Source: Circinella umbellata | Taxonomy: Eukaryota; Mucoromycota; Mucoromycetes; Mucorales; Lichtheimiaceae | Direction of reading: 5' to 3' | Length of the DNA: 48,802 nt | Assembly (NCBI GenBank): GCA_025093555.1 | Contig: JAIWNF010000123.1 | Coordinates: 1-48,802 of the forward strand | Shown here: positions 1-11,717 of the stretch, piece after piece | How the letters are laid out: every line of letters begins with the position of its first letter | Position numbering within the stretch: the first letter of the stretch is position 1 | Translations under genes and position numbers: made by a program | The notes under the pieces: generated by a model | The model's database searches: none | What the model was told of the DNA's origin: nothing | The model's input: the letters and a program-made list of their open reading frames with translations, nothing else

Positions 1-2
1 AA

Positions 3-86
3 TTTAGTCTTCCTACCTTTTATAATCAACAACAAGGCAATCCTTCAGCATATCTTGGTTATCCACTTTCAACCCCATCTGTTTGA
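3..86 (+). CDS. 3' end of an unidentified coding region (partial)
   Basis: Reading from base 3 gives 27 codons rich in Pro, Gln and Tyr (ending GYPLSTPSV) and then TGA at 84-86. The window starts inside it, so only a C-terminal tail is visible and no function can be given. It could equally be a chance open stretch, and nothing downstream to 370 looks coding. Confidence 0.25.
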   Translation, partial: FSLPTFYNQQQGNPSAYLGYPLSTPSV

Positions 87-370
87 ATTCAAACTTTTCT
101 TGACTGACTATTAAAAAATATTCAGCGTCATTGAAACATTCACTTAGAACGAGGTCTTTCTATCTAAGGTCATGCAACTGGAGGCCTGCTATTAGTTGTC
201 TAGAGAAAAGTGACCTATTAGCTGTGCTGCTGTTAAGAGAAATACTATGGTCGATATAGTTTTGAATAGCCAATTTAAATTATTTAATCATCATTACTAT
301 ATTCATCTGATTCATCCTTATTCATTTCTTTACTGATATATATCAGCTGGGAGACATAGTCGAGTAATGC

Positions 371-1790
371 GTGTGGCAATTTACACCTCTTTTTATACTT
401 TTTCCATATTTCTTCAGTTTCCTTTTTTATAATAGATCTGCATCGTCATTAAACAAAAAAGAAAAAGCAATTAAAAACGTGTTTACACACAATAAACTAA
501 CAAATGGTATCAGCACCCTATCCTCAGGACAACGAGTTCAAAAATCACATACCACTAACACCACAGTGTTACACGCTTCTAAAATTCTTGGAAACAACAA
601 AGCAAAATTTGCAGACAGTAACACTAATATGTATGACGAAAATCAGCAAACACATCAACCTAACAGCTTCTCAGAAAATCAGTACCATCCAGCAGAAAAT
701 GATCATAGTCAATTAGAATTGAGCGACGTTAGTTCTCATATCTCATTTCCCTCGCAAGATGAACTTGATCTTAGTAATGCACCACCTTGGGCTCATATTC
801 GCGATCGCCACTAAAAAGAAGTGGCCCAAACGATTGCAGCACAAGAAACAGAGCTTAAAAGTCAACAAGGAAAACTAAAATTGTTTTAAAAGCTTATTGA
901 CAAAAACAATGCACTCAAATTTCAACTTGCTGGAGCTAATACAGAGATCCAAACCCTCAGATCTCTGTCACAGCGAAATGTTACACCCCAAGGATGCCAC
1001 AAACAAATTTCCTGATCAAGATCTTCTCCTTACTGGCACATGCGAATCCCAACATGCTCTATCAAATGAAGAATGGAAAAAACATAAACTTGAAATCAAA
1101 GACAAAAAAAATCACAATAGGAAAATGATGAAGCACAACAATTATGACAATTTCACCAACTTGACGAGCATCAAATCAAAGTATACAACGATCAAAAACT
1201 AAATAAACTTTGTATGCCAAGATAACAGGTAAAAATCTTTCAGCAAAAAAGAAAATTTCTCAACCACCAACTGAAAAGATGATCAGCTGGGCACATCGTC
1301 TTTTAACACTAGCAACAGTTAACACTACATATAAGTTTGTTTATATGGGATCACCTTGTCGAATGCTACACAGTGAGATTCGCAAGGCTCTTTGTTTGGT
1401 TGAAGTAGTACAAGATCAGGTTATCGACATTTAATTCTGTTACCGTTTAGGTAATATTGTAACCAAGAGCTCAAGCTTGGGAAAATAAGCTTTAGTTGTA
1501 TAAATGGGCTTAGTCCATATAAATAGTTATTACATCTAATAAATAAAAACAAGTCCTTTTATCTCTTTTTATACTTTCAATTATGTTTTCTATTTCACTG
1601 TATCATCGTTTGACCTGAAATAACTATAGCCTGGATTTAGTCTATAACAAATTCCCAGCCCAAGGAATTGTTGGTTTATTAATTCATTTATCTTATAAAA
1701 AAGAACTCCATGACCTACTTCACCAAGCCAAATTAACACCTAAAGATGACTTTAGGCAACTAGTCAGATTAGCTTTGATATATAAAAAAT
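371..1790 (+). pseudogene. Decayed LINE (non-LTR retrotransposon) OR1-like protein
   Basis: Three reading frames used in turn carry protein-like sequence. A Ser/Asn/Gln-rich N-terminal part (371-814) continues past an in-frame TAA into a coiled-coil-like stretch (KEVAQTIAAQETELKSQQGK). A Lys-rich middle lies at 897-1202. A C-terminal part at 1210-1434 contains KFVYMGSPCRMLHSEIRKAL and a VIDI ending, followed near 1650-1789 by GIVGLLIHLSYKKELHDLL. The last two blocks resemble the ORF1 C-terminal region of Mucorales LINE elements ('surface residue, then VGLL-H' pattern), which I recall rather than align. No reverse transcriptase follows, so this is an ORF1-only, frameshifted relic. It could instead be a gag-like protein of another element. 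Confidence 0.45.
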
Positions 1791-1908
1791 AATTGGCTTT
1801 TAAGATATTATATATAAATAGATAATTTTATAATAAATTACTTTTTTTGAATTTAAATTTTATATCACAATAATTAAAAATCGCTCTGATTCTTAAATTC
1901 TAGGGTGG

Positions 1909-2257
1909 AAGAAAGTGTCCAAAAAAAATCGAAAATTTTTTGAAGGTGTTCTAGACTTTCTGTAAGAAACCTAACATGATGGTAATCATGTAACTTATTA
2001 AGATAAGTGAAAACTGACAGTTTTCGGTTAGTCTCCTTAATCCCATCTCAGCATCTACTATGGAGATTAATCATATATATTATGATAACAAGATTTTTAA
2101 TGTAATTAAAAAATCTATTATCTTATAATATATGATAAAATAAAAATTTTTAATTATCTCGATTTTTAGAAATCGAAATGATAATCTCTTTCATTGTTGT
2201 AAAAGAAGGTGTCTAAGAAAATCAAAGATTTTTTGAAGGTGTTCTGGACTTTATGTA
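1909..2257. repeat. Direct repeat pair flanking 240 bp
   Basis: Bases 1909-1970 and 2203-2265 are imperfect direct copies. Both contain a GAAGGTGTTCT core followed by GGACTTT or AGACTTT and then TGTAA-AAACC. The second copy is part of the left terminal inverted repeat of element A. The first copy lies outside the element and may be an old end of a related insertion. Confidence 0.5.
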
Positions 2258-2627
2258 ATAAACCCTAAACAACTGGAAACTTGTTATTAAGACTTAGTTG
2301 GATATCTGAAAGATATCACACTATAAAAAAAGGTTTGGCCTCTTTTGGCTGTATTTGGCTGCATTTGGCCATACTATTTACTTGCAGCCAAATGCGGCCA
2401 AACCCTATGTGGTACAAAAGCGCTCATTCAATCCAGCGTCACACCATTTTTTTAGAACTATAAACCCGACAAACTGTTGCTGTTCTAATCAAAGTTGTAT
2501 TATTCATTCAAAAAACATGTATAAATGATTGTATCATACCAAATTATTATCAGTAAGGAGACAAGTTGATATTTTTTAGATGTTCAACTAAGTTTTAGTA
2601 ACAACTTACCAGTTGTTTAGGGTTTAT
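2258..2627. mobile_element. Nested 370-bp MITE-like insertion with TA flanks
   Basis: The ends are inverted copies: ATAAACCCTAAACAACTGG at 2258 and its complement ending at 2627, with similarity for about 60 bp. TA flanks both sides (2256-2257 and 2628-2629), as expected for a Tc1/mariner-type non-autonomous element. Inside, starting at 2319, is a CACTATAAAAAAAGG end followed by a TTTGGC hairpin and 150 bp that match the end of element C at 24140-24396 in inverted orientation. The insert therefore contains a captured or older CACTA end. Confidence 0.5.
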
Positions 2628-3036
2628 TACCACAGCACAAAGTTTCAAACTATAATTACAGTATGGATCATAGAAATTAATTCTGTAACTCCTATTCTTG
2701 AATGTCCCAAATCCAAGTTTTAGTAAGCCAAGATAACCAATAATTAATTTACTGAATTGCTAGAATTAGCTTAGGGAATCCTAGAATTAAGGGAATTGAG
2801 AGCTCGATCAGCTCTATGTCTTATAAAATGATCCAGTTCAGTTTTATTACTATTTATTTTGCATAAATCATTAAAATTGTAATGATAAATAGTGCTTGAT
2901 TATTTTTTAATAATAGTGATATCAAATTATTAATCATAATAGTTGTCATTATAAACTATATTAACAATAATTACATTTATTAATTTCTTTAACATTATAA
3001 TAATATTGTAAAAAATAAGTTTGATAACTTCTTTAA

Positions 3037-6000
3037 TCAAATTAAGTTCAAATTCCTAAGCAGTAATTCTGTGATTTCGGGATCTTCAGTCGACCCCATA
3101 TACGGCCAGATACAATAATGCCTTGTTAATCCATCTACTTCGCCAGATAAGATACCAACAAAATCACAAATAGCTTCTACATCTAATATCGTTAAAACCG
3201 GATTCACGAAAGCTGAGGGAGTTATATAAATTGATCCTGAAGTAGAATCAATCGTCGTACTGTATAAACCAATGGCCATCAACATTCTTGATGTTTCTCC
3301 TTGTTCATGTAGAAAAAAAAAGTAAACTTGACCATAGTAATATTGTGTTCCTGGAAGAATCACGAAACCTACTCCCCCATTAACATTGCTTCATATATAT
3401 ATTATTATTATGACTATTCCTATAATGCAACTACTTTGTGTTAAACATTGATGATAGTAATTATAATAATACACTTACAGATCAACACCCAATCTAAGTC
3501 GAACAAAATGAGCTGCTCGATTGTGCTGTGGATTAAATCCAAGTAAGCACCCAAACACCTTATTGCTGTACCAAAGTCTTATGTCATATCGCACTTTTTT
3601 GTTTATTTGACTTCTCTTGATGTTGCTGTTCTCAGTCCATGTTCTTAAAAATGTCATCAGCACTTCTATTAGTCTTCTTCCACTAACACTGGCAATTGTC
3701 ACTTCTTCGTTTTTCTCCAAATCAATACTTTTCAACTGTCCTCTAATTTCTGGATCGTCATCTCCTGCTCCGTCCAATGAGTATACTATTTTTCTTTTTC
3801 TTTTCACCTGTTCATCATCATTATTTTTTTCAAGGAAAGCATCGACATATCTTGCCATACCAAGCTTTAATAAAATATTATTAGCATTTGCACCAAGGAG
3901 TCTGTATAAAATATATTTTTCTTACTATCAGCTTTACCCTCTGTCAATTTTTTGCTCTGGTAATTTTTAATTGGTTTCGATAGATGCTTACATTAGAACT
4001 AAGTAACCTCTTGATTGGTCCTACTTCCCTTTCAAGAACTCTAGAAGAATACATACGCATTGGTCCTAATAACTCTATCATTCTTGTTGTATGTGTCATA
4101 TAGTGCTGATTCGGTGTAAATACAGCAACCGAAAGAACTTGCCCACCATCTCTACCTGGATTGCATAACTCTCGTAAATAATAATGTCAATGTTTAAGAT
4201 CTCTATTCATTATATCATTAATATGTAATAATAAAATATTTATTTTAGTTTATGACTGTTATATTATATTTTTATTAACATATAATATACAATGTACTTT
4301 ACTTACATTTCAATATTCTCAACATCAATCCTTGTAAGCTCATATGTAAGTAGTTTTTGACAAGCGCGAACTAGTGCCATCATTGCCTCTTGCGCCTTTT
4401 TTGTTTTTAACCTAGGTACTATCAATGTTGGTACCACTAGCAATAGAAAATCTTGCCAATCTACTGCCCGGACTGTGCCTGATAATACAGTTTGCCAGTT
4501 ACCATTAAAAGCTGTGGGAATATTCTGGCGAGACTGTCTCATGCTTGTCATTATTTCATCGATATCATCGATTGCAAAAGGGCTTATGTTACTGTTTAAA
4601 TCAAATTTTGAATTAATTAAATTTAGGTATAAATGACCTAGTCCATGGTAAACTAAATGCATTTCATCCAAAGCATAAAATTCTGGGCCTTTGATTGCAT
4701 AAAACTTCTTCTGTATGAATAAACTTGGCCCATTCAATCCTGCCTATTTTTTCAAGAAAAGAATTTAAGAAAACTATATACAGTAATGCTTCTATCTTTT
4801 AATTCAATTACTCACCTCTGTCCCTAAGATCAGGGACTGTCTTGTTCTCCAATGCTCACTCACTCCACTGTGATCAATAAAGTAAATGCCATGACCTTTT
4901 TCATTATGAACGCCTGTAATTTTACATATTCGACACCCAGCTCTATGCAAATGCCCACGATGATGTGCAAGGGAATCAGCTTGCGGCAAATCTTCTGTGG
5001 CTAGTATGAGATGTACTTTTGATGAAATTATTGTTCCATCTTCAAGTTCTACTTCAATACCATCATCTTCCATTCTTTTCAAGTCATCAAGTACCGGTTC
5101 CAAATAACTATCTAAATCAGCAGGAGGTCGTTCACCATCTGTGAGGCATACCTGAACTGTATATTCTTGTCGATATCTATATAAATAACATAAATGTTGG
5201 TGCTTTCGGTTAGTTTACATTATTTTTCGAGTACATTTGTAACCATAGTACTCTTATTTGATCTTTCAAACAAGTAGAAATTTCATAGCATATTCTTGCC
5301 TGATTAAAGGATCAAAGTTCAGTATAATAAATTGAATCAACGTCATTGATCGTCTTGTACTTGGATTTTAAAAGGCGCAAATCCATCAGCAGCAAGATAT
5401 ACAGCAATGTCATATTTATTTTCGAAAAAATTATCATTTTTTTTCATGTCTTGATATATGTTTCCGTCAAAAATATCATTATAAATTCTAGGACGATGTA
5501 TATACTCATGACGATAAAGAAGTTTTTTTTTTGTATCTTCATCATATAGCATGTATGCTATTTGTTGGGAAAGTGGCAGCATTGCTATCTGGGCTTTTGG
5601 TTTACAATTATTACTGCTTGTTATAGAACTGGATGTAGCAGAGGTAGAATCTTTGTATCTGGATGTATTACAAGTTTGACATATATCACTTCTATAATCT
5701 CCATGTCTTGAGCGTGTGCTCTGATCATAGAACAGCCGACAGCCATTTACACAAACATCATACCACTCCTGGTCAACAGGATATACGTCATTTGTTGCAA
5801 CTTTTGCACTTCTGTATGGAGAATATATATGTTCATGATCTATAAAAAAGTCTTATATTAACTCTAATAATTATAGCGTGTTATGATATATATGCGAGTA
5901 TTTAAAAATATCATCTTGCCTTTATCAAACATAGATATAATTTCATTGGTATAGTCAATGAATTCTTTATAAGCAGCTTGTTTTACACCATGTCGATCAA

Positions 6001-6514
6001 CAATTCGTTTTAATTTTAGACTCAAAACTGCGATTTTTGTTCTTGAACGATCAGGACGATTAAACAAATATCGTTTTGGTTGGTTTAAATTATTTGCAGG
6101 TTCGTGTTCCCATCTCTGTTGTTGACCCAGTTGTTGTTGCTCTTGTTGAACAATACTTTGCTGTGGTTGTTGTTGAGATTCCTGATGTTGTGACCGTTGT
6201 AGATTTTTATGTTGTTGTGGTTGCTGTGGAGATACATGTTGCTGTAGTGGCTGATAATGTATAAGCTGTTTTGGTTGCTGAGGCTCATCATGAAATTGGA
6301 CCTCCTGCTGTTGATTGTGATGGAAGGGCTGCTCGTTCAAATCGCGACTTGTAGAACCTCTGTTTTTCGGATTTTTTTGGCAAGCTCCAAAATGCTTTTT
6401 GAAATGAGCAAGTCCAATTATTGTGCTATTACACCAGCCACAGTTAAATGAATTAAAATCCTTTTGAACAGAACTTCCAGAGCTTTTTCTTTTTCTGTCA
6501 GTCTTGGTTGTCAT
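3037..6514 (-). pseudogene. Tnp2-like (CACTA/EnSpm type) transposase of element A, inactivated
   Basis: This is a multi-exon gene. Exon 1 (6514-5920) encodes a basic start, a C-x2-C-x12-H-x3-C zinc-finger-like motif (CGWC...HFGAC) and a long Gln-rich region. Exon 2 (5839-5300) has the Tnp2 pattern YDVCVNGCRLF, C-x2-C, LLYR, NDIFDG and the DGFAPF block. Exon 3 (5176-4816) has the EPVLDDL block and a C-x2-C pair. Exon 4 (4743-4307) has LDEMHLVYHGLGH and AVDWQDFLLLVVPTLIVP. Later exons (4202-3992, ~3901-3479, ~3368-3037) have the LLGPMRMYSSRVLEREVG and YYYGQVYFFF blocks. Introns 1 and 2 start with GC rather than GT. It is broken by a TGA at 4187-4189 and a frameshift near 5343, and the last two junctions do not keep frame in my model. 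By family it would cut and paste the element in the nucleus. Confidence 0.75.
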
Positions 6515-6900
6515 TGATCGTGAGCAGTGATATGATAGTACTAGATGAAATTAGTGTAAATACGAAAGAAAGAAAGAAGGTTCATTTTCACCAGTTTTTT
6601 TTTTTGCTCTCAAAAAACAAGAATAAGAGCATATTTCGGGATGTACTTTTTTAAGAAGTTACACTACATTTAGTAGTACTGGAAAATAAACAATTAAAAC
6701 TTGTTCTCTATTATTATTCATGTTTGCATTTCACATGGTTAGAAATAAAAAAACATGTTTAACTAGTTTTAAGAAATATAAAAAAGCATGTTCCAGCCTT
6801 TGAGAGAGATAAAGATATTGTTATACAACTTTATCATTGGTCATTTATTTAAAAAAAACAATATCTAAAATATTCTTCACATCTTTACCTTTTTTTTCCC

Positions 6901-7827
6901 ATGACTACGCGAACAACAAGAAGACACGTTTATAACCTGGTGGATACTGTGAAAGACACGACAAACCATACCGAAAACGGGGTATTGGCTTTGACACGAC
7001 GTGTAGAGCATATCGCTGATAACTTCGTTTCTATTAATCAATGTTTGGATTTCGTAATGGACGCAGTACAAGAATTACGTGAACTCTATAATGATAATTC
7101 TCAGGTGAATGAGCAACAAGAAACACTTACTCCACCTCAGGTAATTTTTTACTATTGAGTTGTTATTGTTGCAAGTCTTTACATTACTATTTTCTCTTTT
7201 CTTTCTGGTTCTTTTTGATCTATGTGTTGTGAATTTATATTAGGAACGCAGGGAAGTTTAGAGGCGCCCTACCGAAATTACTTATAACCGTACCACTACT
7301 ATACGTCTTACCATGCCACTACTTTCACAATTAATTGTTGATCTTTTTTTTAATGGGGATGATGCTGCTGCGTTGAGTCCTCTTACAATCATTGCTTTGT
7401 CAGTAGATCAAGTCTTGGCAAATATCCAAACAAATCATAATATTAATGTTGTCCAAGTTCCTTGGGGCCGTATCCCTTTTCCGATACAGCATGAAAGTAT
7501 CCGTGAATTAGAGGAAGCTTCCCGTGCCTTTAGAATAGGACTGGATGAGTGTGACCAATCGTGGGCGGCAAAATGGCTGGTTGGTTACAAATGGGGTTAT
7601 TTGTACCAATACATACGAATGGTATGACAATATAGATGAATTCACTTATGAACATTTTCTAGTTATTTATTTATTTTGTTTGTCTTCTTTTAAAAATAAT
7701 AGAGCAAAACACTCCAAGAGCACAACGTGCATCTACTGATGAAGCTTTAGACCTTGGAGAAAATAACAGTAATAGTACCACATGCTCATCATTCACAAGA
7801 TCGCACCGAAACAGAATGGGCTCTTAA
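6901..7827 (+). pseudogene. Accessory protein gene of element A (possible TnpA analogue)
   Basis: It starts 386 bp from, and divergent to, the transposase. Exons are 6901-7140, 7244-7621 and 7705-7827; all junctions are GT-AG and keep phase 0, giving about 246 residues. Exon 1 is helical and coiled-coil-like (VDTVKDTTNHTENGVLALTR). Exon 2 ends in a conserved-looking block with CDQSWAAKWLVGYKW. A single TAG at 7259-7261 interrupts the frame at the start of exon 2. Elements B and C carry proteins with the same plan and a W-x3-[YW]-L motif. I do not recognise a named family. By analogy with plant CACTA elements it may bind the element's DNA, but that is inference. Confidence 0.55.
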
Positions 7828-8406
7828 CCAACATCTGTCAAAAATAAGAATAGTACATACTATCACTATACTACATTTAAACTATTGTATTTTTTTTTGC
7901 ACAAAGTGCTATTCTTATTCTCACGTATTTTTTCTTTCAGTATTTCATATTCTTTCAGACAAGTACTTCTTTTAAAAAGAATCATTTTTATAGTCTTATA
8001 TATTACTATTCATTATACTTAATACAATCATATATATAACAATTTGTAATAAAAATAATAACTCGATTAGTTGACTGTAGTCCTTCTAAAACTTTGGATT
8101 ATACATTCATTTATATAAGCAAGCTCTGTAAAAGGAATTTTACTATCGTATTATTATCCATCTTTTCCTATCTGGTAGAATCATAATGAAATTGGCGTGC
8201 GCTTGCAATAGTAATACTACGCGTAAATTATTAGCTATATTTTTCAAAGAATTGTAGAATAATAATTCATCTTAACCAACAATGAATTTGTCGGGAGTCC
8301 AATAGTTTTCAATCCTACAATTACAGTTTGTGTTCTATAACTAATCCTTTTAAAACTTTGTAAACCTTTATAATCTGGTATTAGAAAATCAGAATTTGTC
8401 ACTGTG
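7828..8406. other. Non-coding tail of element A
   Basis: AT-rich sequence between the accessory gene and the right terminal inverted repeat. I see no gene, tandem repeat or RNA structure here. Confidence 0.5.
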
Positions 8407-8683
8407 TACATAAAGTCCAGAACACCTTCAAAAAATCTTTGATTTTCTTAGACACCTTCTTTTACAACAATGAAAGAGATTATCATTTCGATTTCTAGAA
8501 ATCTAGATAATTAAAAATTTCTATTATATCATATATTATAAGATAATAAATTTTTTAATTACATTAAAATCTTGTTATCATAATATATACGATTAATCTC
8601 CTAACTAAACGAGACGAGTTATAAATGAAGCCTTATAGGAGCTTATTGGTGGCTTATTCTTTTGAATAAATGAATATATAATA

Positions 8684-9117
8684 GGGTGTCTCAAACATCA
8701 AAATTTGTGCAAATATTCACAAACAGATATTCGCAGCGGATTCTGAAAGTAGCCAATCAGAGAAGAAATCGCTTGGAAGAACTTTGAGACCCTCTCGCTG
8801 TAAGATGAGATTTTGTTAAAAAAAATGATAGTAAAAAAATGTACATTTTAATAAAAAATAATCATCTAATGTATTTTTATATATATAAATCCATGAATAG
8901 CTATATAGACTCATAACAATATAGTTTTAAACATAGAATATCTTTATACCTAAAAAGAAATATTTTTTTATATGAATATTCATGAAATTCATGCTTTTTA
9001 CACCGATTTTTGAAAAGTACGAATATTCGTACACCGACCAATCAAAATCGCTCCTTACAAATATTGAAAATCTGCTGATTTTCAATATTTGCAAAAATTT
9101 GGATGTTTGAGACACCC
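8684..9117. mobile_element. 434-bp MITE, copy 1
   Basis: Termini are GGGTGTCTCAAACATC and its inverted complement, flanked by TAATA on both sides (8679-8683 and 9118-9122). Comparison with the uninterrupted right copy of element C (around 24066) gives an exact empty site in which TAATA occurs once. The target duplication is therefore 5 bp (or AAT, 3 bp, if the adjacent A belongs to the end). It has no transposase. A near-identical inverted copy is at 32406-32839. Confidence 0.8.
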
Positions 9118-9485
9118 TAATATTGGGTAATTTTATTAAAATAGTTGAACCAAGACAACTACGGAACATACAAAAACTACTAGGTAAAGACAAAAACAAA
9201 ACATCTAACTATCTAACTATCTAACTATTTTCAAAAATATATCCAAAAACATGCATAATAAAAATGAGTAGTACTAAATATTTTATAATTGTATTACTAG
9301 ATGTAATGTTATGTTCATCAATATCGAATATTGATGTAGCTATACTTTGTAAAGGATACTTACCTTCTTAGTCAGAGATAGAGCTGCTAGAGTAAACGAA
9401 AAAAAAAAGTTAGTAATTCCATTTCTTATATTACTACAGAATATGCTATGGCTGAGTCTGACAATAGTACTAAAAAAACATTTAC

Positions 9486-10244
9486 TTATGAGTTAATTCT
9501 ACATTGTTTGTTACTTTCATTCCCTTTGTGACGCCTCTGACTAGCTCCTATATTATTCTATCTCTTGCATAACAAATATTGGATGATCCAATCATTACCA
9601 TTTAGATTATGAGGGAATTGAGGCAGTAACTTTTTCACTTCTTTGACTACCTCGCTAGTTATCGAGTCCTTCAGATCTTTCTGAATGGTACTCAGAGCTG
9701 ACCAAGGCGCCTTCTTGATGTCATCACTGACTTCTGCTTCCTTGTCCTTGATAACACATTCAATTGTATATTGAAGCGTTATCAAGCTTTGCTTACCTTG
9801 CTCAGCAGAACTATCTATGTCTGTAAGTGCTTGTAATATAGTCTTTAGTGACTTTGATTATGGTTCCAGGAATGATTCTATTAGAGATGGAGGGGGAGGG
9901 CTAGGGAGTGTGACCTATACATAACAATTAAAGATATTCTGTTAATAACAAGAAAGCTAATGTAATGCTATAAGTTTTTGCATTGTCATATAAATTATAC
10001 CTTATCTGAGAGTCCTTAAAGCAAAGTGATTATTTGCTCTCTTTGTTTTGTTAGCAAATAATGGGTTTTTAATGTGTTCAAACCTTTTTTCAGTATCCTC
10101 CTTAAACTTGTGAAAATCTTACTTAAGACAGTTGAGATCTTCAGAAATCTTGAAGTGGTTTGTTAATGAAACCTGTTCCTGTTAATTAAAGATGTCTTCA
10201 TCAGAAAACAAGTTTTTGAACGAAGTATTAGCACTCATTGTCAT
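9486..10244 (-). pseudogene. Accessory gene of element C, left copy
   Basis: Homologous to the gene at 22937-23714, on the opposite strand. The intron donor is intact here (AAG|GTATAA, near 10002) while it is AAG|ATATAG in the right copy. In-frame stops: TAA where the right copy has CAA (after FN near the start), TAA where the right copy has AAA, and TAG where the right copy has TGG (after CKR). A short deletion removes part of the proline-rich hinge, and a 2-base deletion lies in exon 1. It is dead but useful as a partner for measuring mutation patterns. Confidence 0.6.
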
Positions 10245-10278
10245 GACAGATGTTAAAGGAAGGAAAAAAGAAAGTCAG

Positions 10279-10683
10279 TGTTATATCAATCAAATATAAT
10301 AAAATAAAAGAGACGTTAAAAAGTCAACAAGACCCAAAAGAACAATAATTGAACTGAAGTTTATTGAAATAAAATATTATCTCTATTTATATGAATCTTA
10401 TTATCAGTGGGATATATTGATATGTGTATACGTAAGATTTATATTTATCATGGCTGTGTGAATTATGAATATAAGATTAGACTTTGAGCGGTTGACGATA
10501 TGATATATCTACGCAGCTGTAACCTTATATCATTATAGAAGACGGACTTCTGTGTTCTTATAAATCATGGTCCAAATAGGAAATACAAGAAATATCAACA
10601 AAGCATAATTAAAGATACGCTATACTTTAATAATTAGAATGACAAATATTTATCTTTATGAATAATATGTGTTGGATATAACA
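10279..10683. mobile_element. Solo LTR, 405 bp
   Basis: It starts TGTTATATCAATC and ends GGATATAACA, the TG...CA format of an LTR, and is flanked by a perfect 5-bp target duplication, GTCAG (10274-10278 and 10684-10688). No internal retrotransposon sequence adjoins, so it is best read as a solo LTR left by recombination between two LTRs. It lies inside the left copy of element C, which continues on both sides. Confidence 0.8.
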
Positions 10684-11166
10684 GTCAGTAAAACAAAATT
10701 AAGGGGGCAATATAAAAAAATAAACACAAGGGTGAAAAAAAAGATGTTAGTACTAGAATTGACACACTGATATAATAAGAGGGAATCTAATATTGTTTGA
10801 ATAATATGTATAAAACGTAATAAACTATTTTGTGTAACCTTTGTGGTGTTGTATCCAACTAACAATGCTTTCATAGACAGTCATTTATTTTTTTATATGC
10901 TTGAATACAGCTAAAACCATTAATTATGATTCACTGAGATTTGTATGTTTCTTATATGTTTCAATGATCAAAATATTGATAACAATTGGCAGCTGCGTTG
11001 ATATATATCTTTTTGTCAATGGCAAAAGGTATATGACTTAGAACCTTTATTTTCGTACTCATGAACAAATCGGAAGACTGTACCTGTTTCATATATACAT
11101 AGTGCGTATTTAGTAGTCGCCCATGCTGGGTTATAACTCAGGTCACCAGCAAAATTTGTGACCTAC

Positions 11167-11587
11167 TGTTATATCCAACACATATTATTCATAAAGATAA
11201 TTATTTGTCATTCTAATTATTAACGTATAGCGTACCTTTAATTATGCTTTGCTGACATTTCGTGTATTTCCCTATTTGGACCATGATTCATAAGAACACA
11301 GAAGTCCGTCTTCTATAATGATATAAGGTTACAGCTGCGTAGATACATCATATCGTCAACCGCTCAAAGTCTAATCTTAATATCATTAATCTTATATTCA
11401 TAATTCACACGGCCATGACAAATATAAATCTTACGTATACACATATCAATATATCCCACTGATAATAAGATTCATATAAATAGAGATAATATTTTATTTT
11501 AATAAACGGGAGTTCAATTATTGTTCTTTTGGGTCTCGTTGACTTTTTAACGTCTCTTCTATTTTAATATATTTGATTGATATAACA
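11167..11587. mobile_element. Solo LTR, 421 bp, opposite orientation to the one at 10279
   Basis: Nearly the reverse complement of 10279-10683, with ends TGTTATATCC and GATATAACA. It is flanked by its own 5-bp duplication CCTAC (11162-11166 and 11588-11592). Different duplications show that the two LTRs are independent insertions, although together they look like 400-bp inverted repeats around a 480-bp spacer. Confidence 0.8.
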
Positions 11588-11717
11588 CCTACTGTAATAC
11601 TCATTTTCAACTTTGTGTTCCTGAGTCTTATAATTAATTATTTTTGAGTTTTTTTTTTCTTTTTTCGTTTGTCTTTCTTTTCTGAATTACTCTCTTTCTT
11701 ATTATTGATTAAGTAAA

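Larger units (their letters stand above)
2062..8601. mobile_element. Element A: Tnp2-type DNA transposon with ~195-bp terminal inverted repeats
   Basis: Bases 2062-2257 and 8407-8601 are inverted copies; both begin at the outside with GGAGATTAATC and reach GGACTTTATGTA on the inside. They enclose a minus-strand Tnp2-like transposase and a plus-strand accessory gene. On the left, similarity resumes after a nested insertion (2258-2627) with CACAG-ACAAA, which supports one interrupted repeat. Homology stops sharply at the outer GGAG on both sides. I see no clear target duplication, and the ends are not CACTA, so the true terminus remains uncertain. Confidence 0.5.
8602..11160 (-). mobile_element. 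Element C, left copy (truncated, interrupted by a MITE and a solo LTR)
   Basis: Read on the minus strand, 8602-10278 plus 10684-10760 matches 22830-24140 closely over its length, including an accessory gene, its intron and flanking DNA. A 434-bp MITE sits at 8684-9117 and a 405-bp solo LTR at 10279-10683; removing both restores collinearity with the right copy. The outer CACTA ends are not present: one side abuts element A and the other diverges near 10745. From 10760 to 11160 I see nothing identifiable. Confidence 0.6.

Noticed and set aside
10279..11587. A single transposon with 400-bp terminal inverted repeats
   Set aside because: Each repeat has its own TG...CA ends and its own different 5-bp duplication, so they are two solo LTRs.
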